A stretch of DNA of 64,000 nt from Serinicoccus profundi (GTDB taxonomy: Bacteria; Actinomycetota; Actinomycetes; Actinomycetales; Dermatophilaceae): NCBI RefSeq assembly GCF_008001015.1, contig NZ_CP042862.1, forward strand, positions 3,100,001 through 3,164,000, given 5' to 3'. The notes under the pieces were generated by a model. The model searched no databases. It saw only the letters and a program-made list of their open reading frames with translations, and had not been told where the DNA came from. A program made the position numbers and the translations under genes. Shown here piece after piece: positions 36,421 to 46,700 of this stretch; position 1 is the first letter of the stretch, and every line of letters begins with the position of its first letter.

Positions 36421-38502
36421 ATGAGAGATATGACGAACCCGCTCCTGTCGCCCTCCGTCCTGCCCTTCTCCCTGCCCGACTACGCCACGTTGACGGATGC
36501 TCACGTCCGCGAGGCGATGGAGACCGGGATGGCTGAGCAGCTCTCCGCCCTGCGGATGCTGGCCGAGGACACCGAGCCCGCGACGGTGGCCAACGTCCTG
36601 CACGCCTGGGAGACCTCCGGCGCGACCCTCGACCGGACGCTGTCGGCGTTCTGGGTGGCCAAGTCGGCGGACACCAACGACGAGCGGGACGCGATCATGG
36701 CCGAGTTCGCGCCGCGGCTGGCCGCGCACAGCGACACGATCATGCTCGACACCGGCCTCTACGCCCGCCTCACCGCCCTGCGCGAGCGGGCGGACGCCGG
36801 CGAGGTGGAGCTGGACGAGCAGGACGAGTTCGTCCTCGACGAGCGGCTCCGGGCCTACGAGCGCGGCGGCATCACCCTCGACGAGCCCGGGCAGGCCCGC
36901 CTGCGCGAGCTCAACGGCGAGCTGGCCACCCTCTCCACGGAGTTCGACCGGCTGCTCGTCACCGGGCGGGCCGCGGCCGCGGTGCACGTCACCGACGAGG
37001 CCGAGCTGGCCGGGCTGGGCGAGGACGACAAGGCCGGTCTGCGTGGCGCCGCCGAGGCCAAGGGCCTGGACGGCTGGCTCATCACCCTCACCAACACGAC
37101 CGGTCAGCCGATCCTCGACAGCCTGGAGCACCGCGGCCTGCGCGAGCGCGTCTACCGCGCGTCGGTCGACCGTGGCCTCGGCAGGGACGGCGCAGGGGCC
37201 GAGCACGACACCCGCGAGATCCTCGTGCGCATCGCCCGGCTGCGCGCCGAGCGTGCCTCGCTGCTGGGCTACGAGCACCACGCCTCCTACGTGCACCAGG
37301 TCGGGTGCGCCCGGACCACAGACGCGGTCAACGACCTCCTCGGCCGGCTCGCCCCCGGAGCCGTGCAGATCGCGCAGCGGGAGGTCGACGCGCTGGGCGA
37401 GCTGCTGCATACCCTCGAGCCGGGCGCGACCCTGGAGGGGTGGGACTGGCAGTTCCTCGCCTCCCGCAGCGCCGGCGAGAGCTTCGACACCGGTCAGCTG
37501 ACGCCCTACCTCGAGTTCGAGCGGGTGCTGCACGACGGCGTCTTCGCCGCGGCCACGGCGCTCTACGGCATCACCTTCCACGAGCGCGAGGAGCTCGTGG
37601 GCTACACCCAGGAGGCGCGGGTCTTCGAGGTGCGCGAGGAGGACGGCTCGGCCCTCGGCCTCGTCGTCCTCGACCCCTACACCCGCCCGACCAAGAAGGG
37701 CGGGGCGTGGATGACGAGCATCGTCGACCAGTCGCACCTGCTCGGCGACCTGCCGGTGGTGACCAACACCTGCAACGTGCCGCCGCCCGCGCCCGGCTCC
37801 CCCAGCCTCATGACGTGGACCAACGTCGTCACCCTCTTCCACGAGTTCGGCCACGACCTGCACGGCCTGCTCTCCGACGTGCGCTACCCCTCGCGGGCGG
37901 GCACGTCGGTGCCCCGCGACTTCGTCGAGTTCCCCAGCCAGGTCAACGAGATCTGGGCCTGGGAGCCCGCCCTGCTGGCGCGGTATGCCCGTCACCACGG
38001 GACGGGTGAGCCGGTGCCCGCGGAGTGGATCGACCAGCTCGTCGACAGCCGCACCGAGACGGGATACCACACGCTCGAGCTGCTCAAGGCGATGATCCTG
38101 GACCAGGCCTGGCACCAGACCCCGCTGACCGAGCTCCCCCAGGACGGCTCGGGCGTCGAGGCCTTCGAGGCGGCCGCGCTGGAGGCGGCCGGGGTCGCCT
38201 TCCCGCTCATCCCGCCGCGCTACCGCAGCGCCTACTTCCACCACATCTTCGGCGGCGGCTACTCGGCCGGCTACTACTCCTACCTCTGGTCGGAGGTCAT
38301 GGACGCCGACACGGTCGCGTGGTTCCGCGAGCAGGGCGATGAGGACAACCCCGGCGGTATGACCCGCTCGGCCGGCGACACCTTCCGCCGCGAGCTGCTC
38401 GGCCGGGGCGGCTCGATCGAGGCCCTGGAGACCTACCGGCGCTTCCGCGGCCGCGACCCCGAGGTCGCCCCGCTGCTCGAGCGCCTCGGCCTCACCGGCT
38501 GA
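36421..38502 (+). CDS. M3-family zinc metallopeptidase (peptidyl-dipeptidase Dcp type)
   Basis: A 693-residue cytosolic oligopeptidase of thimet/Dcp type. The catalytic motif VTLFHEFGHDLHGLL lies near residue 475, followed by RDFVEFPSQVNEIWAWE with the third zinc ligand, and the substrate-binding tyrosines in FGGGYSAGYYSYLWSEV. The N-terminal 400 residues are helical as in the family. ATG 36421 (MRDMTNPLL) or 36430 could be the start. It probably degrades peptides released by other proteases. It is a zinc enzyme directly downstream of the zinc-limitation operon, but a hairpin separates them. Confidence 0.94.
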   Translation: MRDMTNPLLSPSVLPFSLPDYATLTDAHVREAMETGMAEQLSALRMLAEDTEPATVANVLHAWETSGATLDRTLSAFWVAKSADTNDERDAIMAEFAPRLAAHSDTIMLDTGLYARLTALRERADAGEVELDEQDEFVLDERLRAYERGGITLDEPGQARLRELNGELATLSTEFDRLLVTGRAAAAVHVTDEAELAGLGEDDKAGLRGAAEAKGLDGWLITLTNTTGQPILDSLEHRGLRERVYRASVDRGLGRDGAGAEHDTREILVRIARLRAERASLLGYEHHASYVHQVGCARTTDAVNDLLGRLAPGAVQIAQREVDALGELLHTLEPGATLEGWDWQFLASRSAGESFDTGQLTPYLEFERVLHDGVFAAATALYGITFHEREELVGYTQEARVFEVREEDGSALGLVVLDPYTRPTKKGGAWMTSIVDQSHLLGDLPVVTNTCNVPPPAPGSPSLMTWTNVVTLFHEFGHDLHGLLSDVRYPSRAGTSVPRDFVEFPSQVNEIWAWEPALLARYARHHGTGEPVPAEWIDQLVDSRTETGYHTLELLKAMILDQAWHQTPLTELPQDGSGVEAFEAAALEAAGVAFPLIPPRYRSAYFHHIFGGGYSAGYYSYLWSEVMDADTVAWFREQGDEDNPGGMTRSAGDTFRRELLGRGGSIEALETYRRFRGRDPEVAPLLERLGLTG

Positions 38503-38543
38503 GGCGGGCGTCGGGCTGCCCGGACCGAGCTGGTCCGGGCGGC

Positions 38544-40049
38544 TCAGGCCCTGCTGCGGGCCCGCTTGCGGACGGCGTTGCGGACCGCCAGCCCGACGAC
38601 CACCACGAGCAGGGCGTAGATCACGATCGTGATGGGGCTCGAGACGAGGATCCGCGGGTCGCCGACCGAGGCGAGCAGCGCGTCGCGCAACGATCCTTCG
38701 GCGAGCGGGCCGAGCACCATACCGATCATGAGCGGGGCCAGCGGGTAGTCGAAGCGGCGCATGAAGAAGCCGAGGACGCCGATGCCGAGCAGGAGGAGCA
38801 GGTCGAAGACGGCCCCGGACGTGGCGTAGGTGCCCAACCCGCAGAAGACCGCGATGCCGGCGTAGAGCTGCGGCTTGGGGATGAGCAGCAGCTTGGACCA
38901 GAGCCGCGCGAACGGCATGTTGATGGCCAGCAGGACGATCATCGCCAGGAAGAAGCTCGCCAGCAGCGCCCACACCAGGTCGGCGTTGCGCTCGAAGAGC
39001 AGCGGACCGGGCTGCATGCCGTACTGCCGGAAGGCGACGAGCATGATGGCGGCGGTCGCGGACACCGGCAGACCCAGCGCCAGCAGCGAGCCCATCGCCA
39101 TGCCGGTCGTCGCGTTGCCCGCAGCCTCCGGCGCCGCGAGACCCCGGATCGCCCCCGTGCCGAACTTCGGCTTCGCGGAGCGGGCGTCGAGCCGGCGCTC
39201 CGCCTCGTAGGCCAGGAACGTCGGCACCTCCGCCCCACCGGCGGGGATGACGCCGAACGGCAGCCCGATGACGGTGCCGCGGGCCCACGCCGGGGCGGCC
39301 TCCTTGAGCTCGGCCCTGCTGAGGAAGGGGCGCCCGGTGGCCCGGACGCCGAGGTCCTCACGCTCGTGCCGTGCGCGGGAGGCGACGTAGAACACCTCGC
39401 CCAGCGCGAGGATGCCGACCGTCACGGTGACCAGGGAGATGCCGTCGAAGAGCTGGGTAGCGCCGAGGGTGAAGCGCTCCATGCCGGAGATGCCGTCGAT
39501 CCCCACGAGGGTGATCCCGATCCCGAGGACGAGGGAGGCCAGCCCCTTGGCGATGTTGTCCGACACCACCGAGCTGGTGGCGATGAAGGCGAAGAGGGCG
39601 AGCGCGAAGAACTCCTCCGGGCCGAATGCCGCGGACAGCTCCACGAGCGCGGGCGCGATGAACACCACGAGGATCGAGGCCACCATGCCACCGATGAAGG
39701 CCCCGATGGCTGCCGTGGCCAGCGCCTGCGGGGCGCGGCCGTCCTTGGCCATCCGGTGCCCCTCGAAGGTCGAGGCGATGGCCGAGGCCTGACCAGGGGT
39801 GTTGAGCAGGATCGCCATGGTCGAGTCGCCGAAGAGCCCGCCGAAGTAGACGCCCGCGAAGAGGATGAAGGCGGCGGTCGGGTCGAGGGCGAAGGTCATC
39901 GGGAGCAGCAGCGCGACCGCCATCGACGAGCCGAGCCCCGGCAGGACGCCCACGGCCGTGCCGAGCAGGCAGCCGATGACGACCCACAGGAGGTTCATCG
40001 GGGTGAACACGCCGGCGAAGCCGTCGGCGAGGAGTCCGAGCTGCTCCAT
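38544..40049 (-). CDS. tctA: Tripartite tricarboxylate transporter, large membrane subunit
   Basis: A 501-residue protein with about 12 hydrophobic segments. The family blocks CLLGTAVGVLPGLGSSMAVALLLP near residue 30, LFGDSTMAILLNTPGQASA near residue 75 and IPAGGAEVPTFLAYEAERR near residue 255 are present. Its ATG shares a base with the tctB stop (TGATG). It imports di- or tricarboxylates using the extracytoplasmic TctC protein; the exact substrate cannot be told. Confidence 0.95.
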   Translation of the reverse strand: MEQLGLLADGFAGVFTPMNLLWVVIGCLLGTAVGVLPGLGSSMAVALLLPMTFALDPTAAFILFAGVYFGGLFGDSTMAILLNTPGQASAIASTFEGHRMAKDGRAPQALATAAIGAFIGGMVASILVVFIAPALVELSAAFGPEEFFALALFAFIATSSVVSDNIAKGLASLVLGIGITLVGIDGISGMERFTLGATQLFDGISLVTVTVGILALGEVFYVASRARHEREDLGVRATGRPFLSRAELKEAAPAWARGTVIGLPFGVIPAGGAEVPTFLAYEAERRLDARSAKPKFGTGAIRGLAAPEAAGNATTGMAMGSLLALGLPVSATAAIMLVAFRQYGMQPGPLLFERNADLVWALLASFFLAMIVLLAINMPFARLWSKLLLIPKPQLYAGIAVFCGLGTYATSGAVFDLLLLLGIGVLGFFMRRFDYPLAPLMIGMVLGPLAEGSLRDALLASVGDPRILVSSPITIVIYALLVVVVGLAVRNAVRKRARSRA

Positions 40050-40609
40050 CAGAAGCCACCTCCCAGGATGCCGGAGGGCAGGACGAGCCCGAGTCCGGTT
40101 GAGAAGATCAGGTAGATCGCCGAGCTGAGGAAGAGGGCGATGAGTGCGTCGAGGCCCGGCCGGCGGGAGCCGAAGCCGCGCGAGGAGCACCAGAAGAGCA
40201 GCGCCGCCGCGAGGATCCAGCCGAGCCAGGGCAGCAGCACCGCGAAGGCGGCGAAGCCTCCGACCACCCAGCCCACGGCGACCCAGTCCGTGCGGTGCTC
40301 CGGCTCGCCGGTGTCCTCGTCTCTGGCGACCTCGCGCGCCGCCCTGGACTCCCGGAGCACGCCGATGGCGAGGATGACCGAGAGCGCGAGCCCGACCGAG
40401 CCGACGATGAGCGGGACGAACCGGGGGCCGGGGAACTCCGCCGCGTCGGCGTCGAGCAGCAGCGCGCCGACGAGCAGGAAGAGGCTGAAGGCCCCGACCA
40501 CGGCCGGCATGACGATCGCGAACCGGCCACCGGAGCGCTCGGGCACCGACGGGCCGACGGGCGCCTGCCCGCTCTGCCCCGTGGGCGTGGTCGTGTCCAT
40601 GTCGCTCAT
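40049..40609 (-). CDS. tctB: Tripartite tricarboxylate transporter, small membrane subunit
   Basis: A 186-residue protein: a Thr/Pro/Gly-rich cytosolic N-terminus (MSDMDTTTPTGQSG) then four hydrophobic segments (FAIVMPAVVGAFSLFLLVGALLL; RFVPLIVGSVGLALSVILAIGVL; VGWVVGGFAAFAVLLPWLGWILAAALLFW; LIALFLSSAIYLIFSTGLGLVLP). Both ends overlap the neighbouring genes (ATGA before, TGATG after), so the three subunits are translationally coupled. Confidence 0.9.
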   Translation of the reverse strand: MSDMDTTTPTGQSGQAPVGPSVPERSGGRFAIVMPAVVGAFSLFLLVGALLLDADAAEFPGPRFVPLIVGSVGLALSVILAIGVLRESRAAREVARDEDTGEPEHRTDWVAVGWVVGGFAAFAVLLPWLGWILAAALLFWCSSRGFGSRRPGLDALIALFLSSAIYLIFSTGLGLVLPSGILGGGF

Positions 40610-41625
40610 CCCTCGATCTCCGCGAAGAGGCCCGAGATCCGCTCGATCTCGGAGTCGATGTAGTCGCGCAGCTCCTCGCCCTGCAGCGGCACCTCGACCC
40701 AGTTGTTGCGCTGCACCGCCTCCTGCCACTCCGGCGTGGCGAAGGACTCCTCGAGCAGCACCTCATACTCCGCGACCTGCTCCTGCGTCACCACCGGCGG
40801 CGCGAAGAGCGCCCGCCAGTTGGTGAGCGTGACGTCGTATCCGAGGTCGGGCAGCGTCGGGAGGTCGACGCCCTCCAGCGGTTGCGGCGCGACGAGACCC
40901 AGAGCGCGTAGGCGGCCAGACTCGACCTGGGGGTAGATGTCGGCGAAGCCACCGGCCGTCGCCTGCGCCGTGCCGTTGAGCAGCGCCTGGATCGCCTCGC
41001 CGCCGCCGTCGGAGGGGATGTAGGTGATGTCACCCGTCGGGACGTCGGCGTTGAGGGCCAGGTCGGTCGCGACCAGCTGGTCGAAGGACCCGCCGCCGGT
41101 CCACGCCACGTTGGGGGTGTCCTCGCGCCAGGCGGTGATGAGGGAGTCGAGGTCGTCGTAGGGCCCGTCGGCGGGGACGGCGATGAGGTCGTACTCCTCG
41201 ATGACCCGCGCGATCGGGGTGACGTCGTGGATCTGCGAGGGGGTGCCGAACTGGATCTGCGCGGCGATCTGCCCGGTGCCGCCGACCATGAGGGTGGTGG
41301 GACGGTTCAGCCGGGACACGCTGCCGATGGCGATGGTCCCGCCCGCCCCGGGGATGTTGAGGACCTGCACGTTGCCCACGAGCTGGTTGGCGCGCATCGC
41401 CTGCTGCAGCTCGCGCTGGAAGGCGTCCCACCCGCCACCGGCGGCCGCCGGGGCGACCAGGGTGAGGTTGGCGCGGATGTTGGTGCCGCCGGAGGCTGCC
41501 CGGACCGACTGGTAGCCCGCGGCACCGATGACGGGCACGGCCAGCGCGGCGAAGCCCAGCGTCAGGGCGCGTCGCCGGGTCGGCGTTGAGGCGGGCTCTG
41601 CGGACCCCGCTGCAGCGTCGCTCAT
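40606..41625 (-). CDS. tctC: Tripartite tricarboxylate transporter substrate-binding protein
   Basis: A 339-residue extracytoplasmic binding protein. MSDAAAGSAEP leads to a twin-arginine-like TRRRALTLGFAALAVPVIGAA signal, so Tat export is likely. The mature part has NLTLVAPAAAGGGWDAFQRELQ, VLNIPGAGGTIAIGSV and TYIPSDGGGEAIQALLNG as in the family. GGAG precedes ATG 41625. First gene of tctCBA. No two-component regulator (tctDE) is adjacent. Confidence 0.95.
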   Translation of the reverse strand: MSDAAAGSAEPASTPTRRRALTLGFAALAVPVIGAAGYQSVRAASGGTNIRANLTLVAPAAAGGGWDAFQRELQQAMRANQLVGNVQVLNIPGAGGTIAIGSVSRLNRPTTLMVGGTGQIAAQIQFGTPSQIHDVTPIARVIEEYDLIAVPADGPYDDLDSLITAWREDTPNVAWTGGGSFDQLVATDLALNADVPTGDITYIPSDGGGEAIQALLNGTAQATAGGFADIYPQVESGRLRALGLVAPQPLEGVDLPTLPDLGYDVTLTNWRALFAPPVVTQEQVAEYEVLLEESFATPEWQEAVQRNNWVEVPLQGEELRDYIDSEIERISGLFAEIEG

Positions 41626-41690
41626 GTGCAGTCTCCTTCGTCCGGCACACGCGGCGATACTCCCCCGCCGCAGTCCTTCGCCCCACATCC

Positions 41691-41732
41691 TCACACAGCG
41701 GCGTCGCAGCGCGCTGCGACGCCGCTGTGTGA
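41691..41732. repeat. Perfect 42-bp palindrome
   Basis: The left 21 nt (TCACACAGCGGCGTCGCAGCG) and the right 21 nt are exact inverted copies with no spacer. It lies 66 bp upstream of tctC and about 60 bp after the arsM stop. It could be a terminator for the ars operon or a binding site; perfect palindromes of this length without a loop are uncommon. Confidence 0.85.
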
Positions 41733-41774
41733 CTGAGATCGGTGCGGCGACGACTGATCGGTGGTCCGGCAGAG

Positions 41775-41796
41775 CGGCATACCTCGGGGTATGCCG
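41775..41796 (-). terminator. Hairpin built from GGCATACC/GGTATGCC directly after arsM
   Basis: CGGCATACC (41775-41783) and GGTATGCCG (41788-41796) form a perfect 9-bp stem with a 4-nt loop that abuts the arsM stop codon. The two arms are opposite copies of the over-represented word of this genome. Confidence 0.65.
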
Positions 41797-42606
41797 TCAC
41801 TCAGGTCGGCGGGCGCGGATCACTGCGGCGGCGGCTAGATCGTGCACCTGGTGCGTGCGCTCGATGTCGACCTCGACGAACCCGGCTGCCGCAAGAGCGG
41901 TGCGGTAGTCGTCCTCGAGAAGGGCTCCCGAGATGCAGCCGGTCCACTGCTCCACCTCGTCCCGGCGATCCTGGGGCCAGGGGGCGAGCGCGACGACGTC
42001 GCTGATCGCGAGGCGGCCCCCGGGACGCAACACCCGGAAGGCCTGCGCGAGGACGAGGCTCTTGTCGGCGGCGAGGTTGATGACGCAGTTGGAGATGACG
42101 ACGTCGACGCTGGCGTCCGGCAGCGGGATCTGCTCGAGGTAGCCCTCGATGAACTCGACATTGTCCACCTCCGCCTCAGCAGCGTTGCGGCGGGCCAGGT
42201 CGAGCATCTCCGGCGTCATGTCGAGGCCGATGGCGCGTCCAGTGGGGCCGACGCGGCGGGCGGAGATGAGCACGTCGGCACCGGCGCCCGAGCCGAGGTC
42301 CAGGACAGTCTCGCCCTCGTGCAGATCCGCGACCGCGGTCGGGACCCCGCAGCCCAAGGACGCCGCGAGCGCGGCGGCCGATGCCGGGTCGGCGTCGCCC
42401 TCGACATAGAGGGTGCGGCCGAAGATGCCGTCCGGCGTGAGCAGGTCGACGGAGTTCGACGTGCCGCAGCGCGACCCGGTCGGGTCGGCCGAGGAGCCGG
42501 ACGGCGTGGCGAGGTCGCGCGCGGCGGCGGCGTAGCGGGCCTGGACGGCGTCGCGGATCAGGCCGGAGGTGACGTCGTCGGCAGAGTCGGTCAGCGGGTC
42601 GGTCAT
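41797..42606 (-). CDS. arsM: Arsenite methyltransferase
   Basis: A 269-residue SAM-dependent methyltransferase that methylates As(III). [24 protein letters not shown] gives SAM motif I near residue 97. Cys residues at family positions are visible in [21 protein letters not shown] and WTGCISG, as expected for As(III) binding. The start overlaps the arsR stop (ATGA), so both genes are one transcript controlled by ArsR. No arsenite pump or arsenate reductase is nearby. Confidence 0.94.
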   Translation of the reverse strand: MTDPLTDSADDVTSGLIRDAVQARYAAAARDLATPSGSSADPTGSRCGTSNSVDLLTPDGIFGRTLYVEGDADPASAAALAASLGCGVPTAVADLHEGETVLDLGSGAGADVLISARRVGPTGRAIGLDMTPEMLDLARRNAAEAEVDNVEFIEGYLEQIPLPDASVDVVISNCVINLAADKSLVLAQAFRVLRPGGRLAISDVVALAPWPQDRRDEVEQWTGCISGALLEDDYRTALAAAGFVEVDIERTHQVHDLAAAAVIRARRPE

Positions 42607-42971
42607 GGGGTGTCCTCAGTGGGTGGGATTCGGAGATGGGCGGGGAGATCCTCGATGCAGCAGGCCCCGCCGCGCACGACCAGTGCCGCGACATCGGGAA
42701 ACTCCTGCAGGCAGGCGGGGTTGACGGCGTACCGGTTGCTGGCGCCGTGCGCCGTCGCGGTGAGGAAGCGGGCGGCCACGAGGGCCGAGAGGTGGTGGCT
42801 CACCGTGGACTGTGCCAGCGGGAAGGCCGCGACGATGTCGCGGACCGCCACCGGCTCTCGGTGCTGCGCGAGAAAGGCGAGCAGCTGAACCCGGGTGGCG
42901 TCGGACAGGGTCCGGAACCACTCGGCATACCTCTCCGCGGCGTCGCGGTCGAGCTGGACGATGTCATTCAT
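42603..42971 (-). CDS. arsR: ArsR-family metalloregulator
   Basis: A 122-residue winged-helix repressor: WFRTLSDATRVQLLAFLAQH then VRDIVAAFPLAQSTVSHHLSALVAARFL gives helix-turn-helix and wing. Three Cys lie in the C-terminal part (NPACLQEF and GGACCIED), a different arrangement from the ELCVCDL motif of classic ArsR and resembling C-terminal As(III) sites of actinobacterial homologs. First gene of arsR-arsM. Confidence 0.94.
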   Translation of the reverse strand: MNDIVQLDRDAAERYAEWFRTLSDATRVQLLAFLAQHREPVAVRDIVAAFPLAQSTVSHHLSALVAARFLTATAHGASNRYAVNPACLQEFPDVAALVVRGGACCIEDLPAHLRIPPTEDTP

Positions 42972-42996
42972 CGATCATCGACGATAGTCGATCGAC
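42968..42996. promoter_or_regulatory. Candidate ArsR operator
   Basis: Directly upstream of and touching the arsR start is a dense cluster of ATCGA/TCGAT half-sites over 29 bp, locally AT-richer than the surroundings. This fits autoregulation by ArsR, although the exact pairing of half-sites is not clear. Confidence 0.45.
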
Positions 42997-43081
42997 GCTG
43001 CCAGGGCAAGGGGTAGGTCGGCGGACCGGAAGGGTGGACGAGCCGCGTCGCCACGCGAGGGAGCGCCCTGGCGCCGCGTTC

Positions 43082-43558
43082 TCAGGAAGAGGAGGACCGC
43101 TCGGCGTCCACCTCGACGGCGACGTCGCGCATCCGCTCCATGAGGCGGGCCAGGTCGGCGAGCTCGTCGTCGCCGAGTCGGTCCAGCACCATCGCACGGG
43201 CGCGCATGGTGGGGCCTTCGAGGCCCATGAGGACCTCCTCGCCGGCGGCCGTGATGCGCATGAGGACGCGGCGTCGGTCGGCCGGGTCGGGCTGCCGGTC
43301 CAGCCAGCCCTTGGCGGCGATCCGGTCGATGATCCCGCTGGTCGTGGGCGTGGAGACCCGCAGCAGGGCGGCGAGCTCCTGGCCGGTGAGATCCGCATTG
43401 GCCCGGAGCAGGGCGAGCACCTGCACCTGGCGGAGCGTGAGGTCGGCCGGCACGGGCAACGGGTCCAGCCAGCGCATCGCGGTGGCGTGCAACTGAGCCT
43501 CCGCCTCGGCGATCTGCGCCAGTCGGCAACGCCGGGAGTCCTGGCCGTCCACGCTCAT
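43082..43558 (-). CDS. MarR-family regulator, divergent from the RND pump
   Basis: A 158-residue winged-helix regulator. LTLRQVQVLALLRANADLTGQELAALLRVSTPTTSGIIDRIAAKGWLDRQPDPADRR contains the recognition helix and the basic wing with DRR. GGAAGGAG precedes ATG 43558. It is divergent from the RND transporter gene, with the five-copy 32-bp repeat array between, so the pump is its probable target. Ligand unknown. Confidence 0.92.
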   Translation of the reverse strand: MSVDGQDSRRCRLAQIAEAEAQLHATAMRWLDPLPVPADLTLRQVQVLALLRANADLTGQELAALLRVSTPTTSGIIDRIAAKGWLDRQPDPADRRRVLMRITAAGEEVLMGLEGPTMRARAMVLDRLGDDELADLARLMERMRDVAVEVDAERSSSS

Positions 43559-43604
43559 ACCTCTGCTCCTTCCTGTTGCTGTCCGGGCACGACCCTCAAC
43601 CCCA

Positions 43605-43757
43605 ACCATGTGCGACGCCCGGTCGGCGCTGGGGCGACCATCTGCGACGCCCGGTCGGCGCTGGGGCGACCATCTGCGACGCCCGGTCGGCGCTGGGGCG
43701 ACCCTCTGCGACGCCCGGTGGGAGCTGGGACGACCATGTGCGGCGCTCGGTCGATTG
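43605..43757 (+). repeat. 32-bp intergenic repeat, five copies
   Basis: ACCATSTGCGACGCCCGGT begins at 43605, 43637, 43669, 43701 (ACCCTCTG) and 43733 (ending GCGGCGCTCGGT), all exactly 32 bp apart. The intervening 13 bp is CGGCGCTGGGGCG or a close variant. This is the largest of four loci of the family in the window, and it lies in the divergent marR/RND promoter region. Confidence 0.9.
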
Positions 43758-43798
43758 ATTCGGCTCAGGGTAACTATTGGCTCTAGGCTAGGCATCCT

Positions 43799-46700
43799 AT
43801 GTCACGCCTCACGCTCTTCAGCGTCCGCAACCGAGCTCTCATCGCGCTGGCCACCCTCTTCAGCATCCTGGCGGGGCTGTGGTCGGCGAGCAGCCTGCCG
43901 CGCGAGCTCTTCCCGTCGCTGCAGTTCCCGGTGCTCGTCGTCGCGACGTCGACCCCGGGGTCGAGCGCCTCGGTCGTCGAGGAGCAGGTGACCGAGCCGG
44001 TCGAGGTCGCGGCGCAGGGGCTCAACAACGTCGTCGAGGTGACCTCGACGAGCACCGACGGCTTCTCCTCCGTCATCGTCGAGCTCGACTACGGCACCCA
44101 GATGGGCGCCGCGCAGACCGACCTGCAGCGCGCCGTGCTGGCCCTGCCCGACCTGCCGGACACCGCGACGCCGCAGATCTTCGCCGGCAACCTCGACGAC
44201 TTCCCGATCATCCAGCTCGCCGCGAGCGGCGGTTCGGACGCCCAGGACCTCGTCGACCGGCTCGAGCGCCTCGTCGTGCCCCAGATCGAGGACATCGACG
44301 GCGTCCGCTCCGTCACCCTCTCCGGCGTCGCCGACCGCGTCGTCACCATCGACCTGGACGAGGAGGCCGCGGCCGAGGCCGGTGTCACCACGAGCGCGGT
44401 CAGCCAGGTGCTGCAGGCCAACGGTGTCGTCCTGCCCGGTGGCCAGGTGCTCGACGGCGAGACCGACCTTCCCGTGCAGGTCGGCTCGCGGCTGACCTCC
44501 GCCGAGCAGATCGCCAACCTCCCGCTGCTCACCCAGCAGACGATCGGCGCCCAGCAGGCCGCCACCCAGGCGCAGGCTCAGGTCGGCGAGACCCAGCAGG
44601 CTGCGGACGACGCGGCCGAGGCCGCTGCTGCCGCGCCGCAGGACCCCGAGCTGGCGGCCCAGGCCGCTGCTGCGGCCGCCGCTGCCGAGCAGGCCGCCGC
44701 GGCGGCGGAGCAGGCGGGCGAGGTCGAGATCCCCCTCCTGGCCGACGTCGCCACCGTGACGCTGGAGGAGCGGGACGCGACGGCATACACGCGGACCAAC
44801 GGAGAGCCCAGCGTCGGCCTGGCGATCACCAAGACGCCCGACGGCAACGCGGTCGAGATCTCCCACGAGCTGGAGGCGTTGGAGACCGAGATCGGGACCG
44901 CGCTGGACGGTGGCGAGCTGGTGACGATCTACGACGGCGCGCCGTTCATCGAGAAGTCCATCGAGGACCTCGCGACCGAGGGGCTGCTCGGCCTCGGCTT
45001 CGCCATCCTCGTCGTGCTCGTCTTCCTGCTGTCGGTGCGGCTCACCCTGGTCACAGCGCTGTCGATCCCGCTGTCGCTGCTCATCGCGCTGGTCGGGCTG
45101 CAGGTGGCCGGCTACAGCCTCAACATCCTCACCCTCGGCGCGCTGACCATCGCCGTCGGTCGCGTCGTCGACGACTCCATCGTGGTCATCGAGAACATCA
45201 AGCGGCACATCGCCCGGGGTGACGACCGGCGGACCGCGGTGGTCGAGGCGACCCGTGAGGTGGCCGGCGCGATCACCTCGGCGACCATCGCCACCGTCGC
45301 GGTCTTCCTGCCGCTGGGCTTCGTCGGCGGGCAGGTGGGTGAACTGTTCCGGCCGTTCGCCGTCACCGTGTCGCTGGCGATGCTCGCCTCGCTGCTCGTC
45401 GCGCTGACGATCATCCCGGTGCTGGGCTACTGGTTCCTCGGCAACCGTGGGCGGGTCGGCCGGCACGAGGAGGAGTCCCCGCTCACCGAGGCGGACGACT
45501 CCCCCGACCGGTTGCAGCGCGCATACCTGCCCGTCCTGCGCACCGCGCTCGCCCGCCCCTGGCTGACCGTGCTGCTCGCGCTGCTCGTCCTCGGCGGCAC
45601 GGGGTATGCCGCGACCCTGCTCAAGACCGACTTCATCGGCAGCTCCGGCGAGAACAGCCTGCAGGCGACCCTCTCCATGCCCACCGGGACGACGCTGGAC
45701 GACACCGACGCGCAGGCCGCCGAGGTCGAGGAGTGGCTGGCCGAGCAGGACGAGGTCGAGACCTACCAGGTGACCGCCGGGAGCCCGGGCGGCATCGAGG
45801 CGGTCTTCCTCGGCAGCGGGACCAACACGGCGACCTTCGCCCTCACCCTCGCCGACGGCGTCGACGGGGAGAGCTTCGGGGCCGAGCTGACCAGCGCCGT
45901 CGAGCTCCCGGAGGAGGCGACCTTCACCGCGCAGGCCGGCCAGCAGATGGGTGGCGCGAGCAGCCTGGAGGTCCAGGTGCAGGGCCAAGAGGTCGAGGAC
46001 CTGCGCACGGCGGCCGACGAGGTCACCGAGCTCATGACCGACGCCGGCGCGCTGGACGTCACCAACAACCTCACCGATACCGTGCCCGCCCTCAAGGTGG
46101 AGGTCGACCGTGAGGCGGCCGCGGCGGCCGGGCTGGCGGAGGCCCAGCTCGGGCAGGTCGTCCAGGCCGCGACCGACGGCGCGACCGTCGGGCAGGTGGA
46201 GATCGACGCCTCCCGCGTCGACGTCGTCGTCCAGCAGGGCGAGGCCCAGGACCTGGAGGCGCTGCGCGAGTTGGAGGTCAGCACCGACACCGCCGGTGAG
46301 CCGGTGCTGCTCGACGATGTCGCCGACCTGCGGACGGTCGAGGAGGCGGTCAGCGTCACCCGGGTCGACGGGCTGCGTGCGGCCACCGTCACCGGCCGGT
46401 CCACGAGCGACGACCTCGGGGCGCTCACCGCCGACCTGCAGCAGCGCATCGACGGTCTGGACACCCCCGAGGGTGTGGAGGTCAGCCTCGGCGGCGTCAG
46501 CTCCGACCAGCAGGCCGCCTTCCAGGCGCTCGGCCTGGCGCTGCTCGCCGCCATCGCGATCGTCTACCTCGTCATGGTGGCGACCTTCAACTCCCTCGTG
46601 CAGCCGCTCATCCTGCTCGTGTCGGTGCCCTTCGCGGCGACCGGCTCGATCGGGTTGCTGCTGCTCACGGACACCCCGCTCGACGTGGCCTCCATGGTCG

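Noticed and set aside
36019-39288. 1089-aa minus-strand open frame across rpsN, M3 peptidase and tctA
   Set aside because: Covers convincing genes on both strands and has no coherent domains.
43555-43758. Two 60-aa open frames on opposite strands over the five-copy repeat
   Set aside because: Periodic peptides created by the 32-bp repeat.
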